From assembly GCA_036852015.1 (NCBI GenBank), contig JAANDG010000003.1:578001-642000 (forward strand): 64,000 nt of DNA, given 5' to 3'. Shown one piece after another: positions 56,321-64,000 of the stretch. The position numbers were made by a program, and so were the translations under genes. This DNA comes from Pelodera strongyloides. Lineage: Eukaryota > Nematoda > Chromadorea > Rhabditida > Rhabditidae. The first letter of the stretch is position 1, and each line of letters starts with the position of its first letter. A model generated the notes under the pieces. The model was not told the DNA's origin and searched no databases. It was given only the letters and a program-made list of their open reading frames with translations.

Positions 56321-59314
56321 CTAGCTACAAAAACACAATTTTCGTAAATTCACTTCTTTTATACAATCTCCCTGATTGCCGTATCGATTTATTCGGCTAA
56401 TGTCGCCGATCACATAGTATTGATTAGTAGAGAGATCGATTTTGACTAAAGCTTCGAAGAGAGCATCAGACGGCGAGACAGTTATAGAGACCCGGATTGG
56501 TAGGCTTATTTGGAGAGAGGTGTGACCGCGCAAGAGTCTAAAAGAGAGCCAACATTACAGTAAGTAATACTGGACCGGATCTTGTATAAAACAGATATTT
56601 TGTTAGGTTTTTAGCTTTAGACCTTGGTCATGAACAGTTGAGTAGGCACAAATACCAATTACTCTAGGGTTCTACGCAATTGGTACAAATTACGGTACCC
56701 AACTCACCGTTTATTCGGTACCTTTGAATGCGCGTAATTTATTGATTTGAGGCTCAGCCTGGCACAATCACTGTAGTTTTGCAATTGCTCGTTTATATGG
56801 GTAATTACCGTATGCGCACTCTTCTTCACAGCTTCCTCGTGAATACCTCGTTCGCTCTCCTGAATTGTAGGATTATTATATTTGGAAAAAAAAACCACTA
56901 AACCGAACAAAGTTGGTTTGACTGTCCTTCAGGTCCCGAAGAGATTTTCTAAGTGGATCGAACAATAATGGGGTTTGCAAGTGTGCTGAAAATTTACCGT
57001 GTCTTGGAAATACACGAGAATATTTTGTTTAATTTTCATATTATATACGCGGGTTTCGTGCAGAAATACGGTAGTATTGACAGAATCATTTTGGCATAAT
57101 TGCAAACCCCGTAAACGTCCCCAAAATTCCTGCAAAATTACATAATGTGTGTATCATCCCTCAATTATTTTATTGTAAACAAATTGAATCAATAATTCAA
57201 CAAGAATATGGAAACGTACCAATTCACAGACGCAAAATTCCTCCGGAATACCCGCCTCGGTGCAATTACGCATTTTTGGCAATTCTTCTAATAGGTTATA
57301 TCCTCTATTATTCGTTTTGTTTTGGTTCTCGCGGACGGTTTCGTTCCAACTTTGGCTGTTTTTATTTTCCAAAAATGTCCAACCGTTTTCATTTTGCTCT
57401 AATATGAAACGCATCGTAGCGTGCATGTCGAAGAAGGAGCTTAGTTTCTGAAAAAAAAAATTATGTTGAAAATAATTCGAATATGTAAGCTGTAATCGCA
57501 ATGTAATATAATTAGATCCGGTCTTACAGCATAATTAGTACATTAATACAAATCCGACCTCTGTATATGCAAATCCAATCTTTGTTGAAATATTTGTTGA
57601 TTAAAATGCTGATATGGAATTTTTTTGCCATTATAGTTTAGTGGGGACCTCCAGTAATAGGTTTTTCGTTGATGAGTGAATTTGGAAAAATATGAAATCC
57701 AAGGGAGGGTCAGAACAAGTGAAAAGCATTCGTAGTATGGAATGTAGTCTTTAAACTTTATTCTCATTTGTTTTGCATAAATCAGTCTAACCTTGGAATT
57801 ATTCCTTATTATATTTGATAGTTCGGGCTTCTTTAACAATATTTCCTGTGGAACGTGTAGTGAAAAGAATGGTAACCGTTCCTCCAACCGTCCAATTATA
57901 GTTTTACGAATCGGATCGAACCGGTGGCCGTGGTCACCAAGCACGAAAACAAATGAATTCTGAAATGCGATTTATTTTCTTCAGTATAAATATTTTTTAT
58001 TTTTGTAGTAAACCTTCTAAATATAAAATCGATAATCGGAGCCTCGTTTCTCCCAAAGCATGCAAGTTAACCCACAATGTAAATCAATGCAAAAGAGGCC
58101 AAATGGGATAGATCCCTATCCCTATCTCTTCAATATTGTACTATTTCACTTTGCTGGAGCTGAAGCAAAGTGAATGGTTTTTGGTGAAGAAATCTCCAAA
58201 ATCAAACATACCCTAAAGTTCTCCCTTTGTTCTGTGAAGAAATTGGCGAAATCTTCCTCAGCTACATTGACAATGTGCATAAAATCGTGTCCAAGCTCCG
58301 TTAGCCAATGAAGAGCAAATTTCGGACGATTTTGGTAACTTTCGATAAATCTTTTGAGGTAGTCCAACTAGAAAAAGTAGATAAACAATAACGTTAACTT
58401 TTTATTTGGGCCTTTTATGGCGTTAAAGGTTAAAGGGTCAGGCCCATTTCAGCTGACCCCTATTTTTGATGACACCATCTGATTCTCCATGTCAAATATA
58501 GTAGGATGCAATTTTTTTCCAATTTTCAGGCGTAATATTCACGCAGTATTCAGCAATTTACATAGCCAGTCATACCCAACAATTCATCGCAGTTGTCACG
58601 CCCATTTGCGCTGATTGGCCAATAGCGCAATTGCCACGCCCAATATTTCATACTGCCCAATCAGTGTGAAAGGGCGTGGCAATTGCGATTGATAGTTGGG
58701 TATGACCGGCTATGGTAATTTTACCGAATACTTCGTGAATATAGCGCCTGAAAATTGGAAAAAATTGCTTCCTACTATATTTGAGACGGGGAAGCAGATG
58801 GAGTCATCAGAAATAGGGGTTACCTGTAATGGGCCTGAGGCCTGACCCTTTAACTTTACTTATAGGGAGATAAACAATAACGTAAACCTTTTACGTGTGC
58901 CTGAGCCTTTGTCTTTCAATTGATTTGGCTTAAAATTGTAAGTAACATGGAAGACATTCTTCGTTAGCGGAATGGCAATTAACAAGATATGAACTCGCCT
59001 GTATATTATGTAACTTTCTATTCCCATAGCACAAAGGCGAACTGCGTCTGTGCAGATAACTGTTGTAGACGTTCAACCAATAGGTGCTGAAAAAAAACGG
59101 GTAGATTTGACATCTTCCGGTACCTAACTCAACTTTGCTGTTTCAACTCTCGGATAATGTGTCTTCGAACTTCGAGTGTAACTAATGACTAAATAATCAA
59201 GTTTATGTAGACTAACCGAAAATAATGATCGACGGGTTGTTTATTGAAACCTTTTGCCAAATACGTGAATAAATTGTAGTCTATATAGTCCTCGGCGTAT
59301 AGTGTCTGGTATCC
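56321..59314 (-). CDS. DUF229 sulfatase-like protein, 5' end missing
   Basis: Exons on minus: 59314-59217, 59086-58999, 58367-58212, 57959-57792, 57447-57220, 56859-56708, 56537-56321. All joins keep frame. The family has an alkaline-phosphatase/sulfatase-type fold. Landmarks: GYQTLYAED, DHYFR, CYGNRKLH, WLTELGHDF, metal-binding GDHGHRFD, FFDMHAT, GIPEEFCVC, and ISRINRYGNQ near the C-terminus. The intron between exons 2 and 3 seems to use a GC donor (CAG|GCGAGT at 58998). The first listed exon begins mid-domain. The usual N-terminal part with the membrane anchor and the catalytic nucleophile region is not seen up to the tandem array, so the gene is partial here. Substrate unknown. Confidence 0.87.
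56969..57111. mobile_element. MITE with TAA target duplication, in intron of DUF229 gene
   Basis: A 143-bp element with ends TGGGGTTTGCAAGT / ATTGCAAACCCCG flanked by TAA (56966-56968, 57112-57114). It is homologous to 12159-12307 in reverse orientation, sharing the internal TTCGTGCAGAAATACGGTAG sequence (minus: CTACCGTATTTCTGCACGAA). Confidence 0.75.
58434..58849. mobile_element. TTAA-flanked MITE, family 5
   Basis: A 416-bp fold-back element with ends AGGGTCAGGCCCATTTCA / GGCCTGACCCT and TTAA on both sides, in a DUF229 intron. Inner arms include AATTTTCAGGCG / CGCCTGAAAATT. Confidence 0.8.
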
Positions 59315-59337
59315 CTTAAAAATAAGAATTAGGATTA

Positions 59338-59585
59338 TAAACCAGACGGCTAGCGCCGCCTGAGGCGACATTCCAATACTAAGTAGGCGATAATTCGCGA
59401 AAACGGGGCATATTTATATGAAACGTTTAAAGCGTATAATCCAAAGTTTATTGTTTATGTACGCTTATTTTGGAATTGCGAAAAGTTGGCCTACTCATAT
59501 CTTAGATCAAACGCTTGAATCGTTAAAAAAATGAACAAAATCACACGGCTTCAAACCTTTCTCCTTTATATAATAAGATATTAGT
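59338..59585 (-). mobile_element. Helitron/Helentron-like fragment
   Basis: Minus orientation copy of the 20744-21149 family: hairpin end GCCGCCTGAGGCGAC (59353-59367) and CTCCTTTATATAATAAGATA start (about 59562-59581). It lies just 5' of the first recognised DUF229 exon. Confidence 0.45.
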
Positions 59586-60180
59586 TACGTAAAATGAACT
59601 AACAAGCTGCTGTAAGCTGCTGCCTGTCATCATGTTGGTTTAAAATTCTTTCTTTTATCACATACTTTATATGCGGGTTTGCAAAGGAACTTGTTACTTA
59701 ATTATGATGGTGGTGGACTTAAAGGGTCAGGCCCATTTCAAATGACCCCTATTTTTCATGATTCCATCTGATTCTCGAGAACTCCCCCCTATAATCGAAT
59801 AGTGCATGTCGCGTCACGTAACGTAACGCTCCAAAAGTGCATCACCAAACGAAAAAGTAATCCTATGGAAAATTAGAGCTCAATGAGATAAGCAAACGCG
59901 AACATTGTCTCGCGTGTCCCCGGCGATCCCGAAGCGAGATATAAGCGAAACTGATGTGTTAGAGAACAACTAAATATCACTGCGACTACGAAGACGCAGA
60001 GTAGACGGCCAGTATCGATCGCACTATTGCGCAATAAAAATAGGCCGGCCTAACCTCAAACTTGGGTAATTAAACCGAAGCCGACGAAGAAAGAGGAGAA
60101 ATTGTCCGCATAAATAGAAATGTTGCGGCGGATCAGCTCGGACCGAAAATGATCGTTCTTTGAGGTTGAAGGTACTATGA
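59586..60180. other. Intergenic, with MITE family-5 end
   Basis: A single family-5 MITE terminus begins at TTAA (59719-59722) and runs to about 59782 with no partner end. The rest is GC-richer sequence with no recognised gene. Confidence 0.5.
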
Positions 60181-60410
60181 TGCCAAAATTAAGTTACGCT
60201 GTAAATTGTAAATTTCACCGTAGATTCAACTTTATTGATACAAATGAACATCAGTGTTTGATGTCAGACGCGCATTTTGTCTTAGGCATGTAATATCGGT
60301 TCTGATTCAGAATCTTCAATGTAAAAAAATAAGTCGTCGTACAAATTTAAGCGCAGCTCGATTCGCCAAATTAAGTCGTAGTGTAAACTTCATCGTAGCG
60401 CCAAAATAAT

Positions 60411-63117
60411 GATGCAAATGAAGTTAATGATGTGGAGAGACGCGCATTTAACTTAGACGGACAACGAGCCTTCTGCTTCAGAATCTATGACGTTAAAATT
60501 AAGTCGACGTGTAAACTTCACCGTAGCGCCAAAGTAATGATGTAAATGATGTTCAATGCTGCTGCTAGACGCGCATTTAACTTGGCCCGGCAATGCGAGT
60601 TCTGCTTCAGAATCTATGACGTCAAAAATAAGTCGACGTGCAAACTTCATCGTAGCGCCAAAGTAATAATGCAAATGAAGTTCAATGCTGATGATAGACG
60701 CGCATTTGACTTAGACGGGCAACATGCCTTCTGCTTCAGAATCTATGACGTCAAAATTAAGTCGACGTGCAAACTTCACCGTAGCGCCAAAGTAATAATG
60801 CAAATGAAGTTCAATGCTGATGATAGACGCGCATTTGACTTAGACGGGCAACATGCCTTCTGCTTCAGAATCTATGACGTCAAAAACAAGTCGACGTGCA
60901 AACTTCATCGTAGCACCAGAGTAATGATGCAAATGAAGTTCAATGCTGATGGTAGACGCGCATTTGACTTAGACGGGCAACATGCCTTCTGCTTCAGAAT
61001 CTATGACGTCAAAATTAAGTCGACGTGCAAACTTCATCGTAGCGCCAAAGTAATGTGTATTAGTTTGGACCCTTGTTAGTAGGAACTGTTGTGAAGCCGT
61101 TCGTCTTAGGGTATCCTTTTGATTACATATGTTTCTATGTGTGTATCAATAAACTATTATATAATGATGCAAATGAAGTTCAATGCTGATGATAGACGCG
61201 CATTTGACTTAGACGGGCAACATGCCTTCTGCTTCAGAATCTATGACGTCAAAAACAAGTCGACGTGCAAACTTCATCGTAGCGCCAAAGTAATGATGCA
61301 AATGACGTTCAACACTGATGCTAGACGCGCATTTGACTTGGACGGGCAACATGCCTCCTGCTTCAGAATCTATGACGTCAAAAATAAGTCGACGTGCAAA
61401 CTTCATCGTAGCACCAGAGTAATGATGCTAATGAAGTTCAATGCTGATGAAAGACGCGCATTTAACTTGGCCCGGCAATGCGACTTCTGCTTCAGAATCT
61501 ATGACGTCAAAAATAAGTCGACGTGTAAACTTCATCGTAGCACCAGAGTAATGATGCAAATGAAGTTCAATACTGATGAAAGACGCGTATTTAACTTAGA
61601 CGGGCAACATGCCTTCTGCTTCAGAATCTATGACGTCAAAAACAAGTCGACGTGCAAACTTCATCGTAGCACCAGAGTAATGATGCAAATGAAGTCCAAT
61701 GCTGTGGAAAGACGCGTATTTAACTTAGACGGGCTTCAGAATCTATGACGTCAAAATTAAGTCGGCGTGCAAACTTCATCGTAGCGCCAAAGTAATAATG
61801 CAAATGAAGTTCAATGCTGATGATAGACGCGCATTTGACTTAGACGGGCAACATGCCTTCTGCTTCAGAATCTATGACGTCAAAAACAAGTCGACGTGCA
61901 AACTTCATCGTAGCACCAGAGTAATGATGCAAATGAAGTTCAATGCTGATGATAGACGCGCATTTGACTTAGACGGGCAACATGCCTTCTGCTTCAGAAT
62001 CTATGACGTCAAAATTAAGTCGACGTGCAAACTTCATCGTAGCGCCAAAGTAATGATGCAAATGAAGTTCAATGCTGATGATAGACGCGCATTTGACTTA
62101 GACGGGCAACATGCCTTCTGCTTCAGAATCTATGACGTCAAAAACAAGTCGACGTGCAAACTTCATCGTAGCGCCAAAGTAATGATGCAAATGACGTTCA
62201 ACGCTGATGCTAGACGCGCATTTGACTTGGACGGGCAACATGCCTCCTGCTTCAGAATCTATGACGTCAAAAATAAGTCGACGTGCAAACTTCATCGTAG
62301 CGCCAAAGTAATGATGTAAATGATGTTCAATGCTGCTGCTAGACGCGCATTTAACTTGGCCCGGCAATGCGAGTTCTGCTTCAGAATCTATGACGTCAAA
62401 AATAAGTCGACGTGCAAACTTCATCGTAGCACCAGAGTAATGATGCTAATGAAGTTCAATGCTGATGAAAGACGCGCATTTAACTTGGCCCGGCAATGCG
62501 ACTTCTGCTTCAGAATCTATGACGTCAAAAATAAGTCGACGTGTAAACTTCATCGTAGCACCAGAGTAATGATGCAAATGAAGTTCAATACTGATGAAAG
62601 ACGCGTATTTAACTTAGACGGGCAACATGCCTTCTGCTTCAGAATCTATGACGTCAAAAACAAGTCGACGTGCAAACTTCATCGTAGCACCAGAGTAATG
62701 ATGCAAATGAAGTCCAATGCTGTGGAAAGACGCGTATTTAACTTAGACGGGCAACATGCCTTCTGCTTCAGAATCTATGACGTCAAAATTAAGTCGGCGT
62801 GCGAACTTCATCGTAGCGCCAAAGTAATAATGCAAATGAAGTCCAATGCCGTGGAAAGACGCGTATTTAACTTAGACGGGCAACATGTCTTCTGCTTCAG
62901 AAGCTATGACGTCAAAAATAGGTCAATGTGCACACTTCATCGTAGCACCAGAGTAATGATGCAAATGAAGTTCAATGCTGATGATAGACGCGCATTTAAC
63001 TTAGACCGGCAAAGCGACTTCGGCTCCATAATCTGTGATGTCAAAACTAAGTGGAGGTGCAAATTTCCTCGTAGCGCAAAAGTAACGGTGCAAACGGAGT
63101 TCAAATTTAAAGCATAG
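60411..63117 (+). repeat. 129-bp tandem repeat array with open frames
   Basis: About 20 units of 129 bp (43 codons). The plus-strand frame is open over long stretches (60546-61079, 61119-61748, 61798-62319, 62320-63117). Each unit encodes variants of KFNADDRRAFDLDGQ, CFRIYDVK and STCKLHRSAKV. The minus strand is also open in several units. Most units contain the palindromes TGACGTCA and GTCGAC. Some units share block-specific variants (for example LARQC), which form a higher-order copy offset by 1,018 bp (61421 and 62439). No known domain. A minisatellite that is open by its length is at least as likely as a repetitive protein gene. Confidence 0.8.
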
Positions 63118-64000
63118 TGAACGTTGGGCGAGCGAAGGCGGGCCGAAGGCCCTCCGAGCGAGCTAACGTTTAGAAATCCGAAGCTCTATCAAAATCTTCA
63201 AAATTCAGCTCTAACTAATTCACGCGCAACAGGTCTTCTGCTTCAGAAGCTACGACGTGAAAATAAGTCGACGTGCAATCGTCGCCGTAGCGACAAAGCA
63301 GTGATGCGAATCAACTTCGATGATGATGTCAGACGCGCATTTGTCCTAGACACGCAATATCGCTTCTGGTTCAGAATCTATAACTTCAAAAATAAGCCAT
63401 AAAGCATAGTGAACGTTGGGCGAGCGAAGGCGGGCCGAAGGCCCGCCGAGCGAGCTAACGTTTTGAAATCCGAAGCTCTATCAAAATCTTCACACGGGCA
63501 GCAGGTCTTCTGCTTCAAAAGCATGACGTCAAAAATAAGTCGACGTTCAAACTTCGTCGTAGCGACAAAGCAATGCTGCAAATCAACTTCAATCAATGAT
63601 GATGTCACAAGCACAATTGAGTTAGGCAGGCCACATGCCTTCTGCTTCAGAAGCTACGACGTGAAAAAAAGTCGACGTGCAATCTTCGCAGTAGCTCGAT
63701 TCTGATGATGCAAAGGACAGAATCGGCTATATCAAAAATAAGTCGACGTGCAAATTTCAGCGCAGCTCCATTCTGATGATGCAAATGAAGTTCACTCATG
63801 ATGTCAGACGCGCATTTGTCTTATATATGCAGAATCGCTTCTGCTTCAGAATCTGCGACGTCAAAAATAAGCCGACGTGCAAACTTAGGCGCATCGTGAT
63901 TCTGATGATGCAAATGAACGTCAATGATGATGCCAGACGCGCATTTGTCTTAGACATGCAATATCGCTTCGGATTCAAAATCTTCGACGTCAAAAATAAG
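63118..64000. repeat. Diverged edge of the tandem array
   Basis: Degenerate 129-bp-type units continue to the window end and also occur at 60181-60410. Two copies of a GC-rich segment lie at about 63111-63200 and 63402-63490 (shared GGGCGAGCGAAGGCGGGCCG and CGAGCGAGCTAACGTT) and contain a GGGCC-GAA-GGCCC hairpin. Confidence 0.65.

Noticed and set aside
60411..63117. CRISPR-like array
   Set aside because: The repeat is the whole 129-bp unit with no unique spacers, in a eukaryotic genome.

Overview
This is a eukaryotic nuclear window: AT-rich introns with GT..AG borders and TTTTAG/TTTCAG acceptors, TATA boxes, AATAAA signals and many transposons. A nematode is most likely. The gene set fits: a receptor-type guanylyl cyclase, a novel-PKC C2 domain closely matching the nematode PKC-1 type, and a DUF229 sulfatase-like gene. 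The nematode-like acceptor consensus agrees. The species is not identified.

Layout. (1) 1-12962: a head-to-head pair (A on -, B on +) of a small secreted-protein family. The first intron of B carries a complete 10.6-kb Ty3/gypsy-type LTR element on the minus strand (1013-11597) with identical 281-bp LTRs. Its order is Gag, Env-like, Pol, then a zinc-knuckle ORF. (2) 13568-24706: a receptor guanylyl cyclase in about 25-30 exons. (3) 25022-42100: two more head-to-head pairs of the secreted family (C/D and F/G). Extra copies of exons 3-4-5 lie downstream of D and G inside a roughly 4-kb segmental duplication. TTAA-flanked MITEs, a solo LTR and long A/T tracts are interspersed. (4) 41.8-54.7 kb: gene-poor, with MITE clusters, CT- and GT-rich microsatellites and fold-back repeats. 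(5) 54786-56154: exons of a novel-PKC C2 domain, apparently ending after C2. (6) 56321-59314: a convergent, 5'-incomplete DUF229 gene. (7) 60.2-64.0 kb: a 129-bp tandem repeat array that keeps open frames on both strands.

The secreted family dominates the window. Each gene has five exons separated only by phase-0 introns: signal peptide; CPPAPKNPAG linker with an RKKRS processing site; then three C-terminal exons. Each divergent pair shares a roughly 310-330 bp promoter, with a TATA box about 44 nt before each ATG. Family function is unknown. At least five TTAA-target MITE families and one TTA/TAA-target family are present, and several insertions can be checked against empty sites in paralogous copies.

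Gene models were made by reading splice sites and frames by eye. Exon edges are generally good to the base where listed, except where stated as unresolved.
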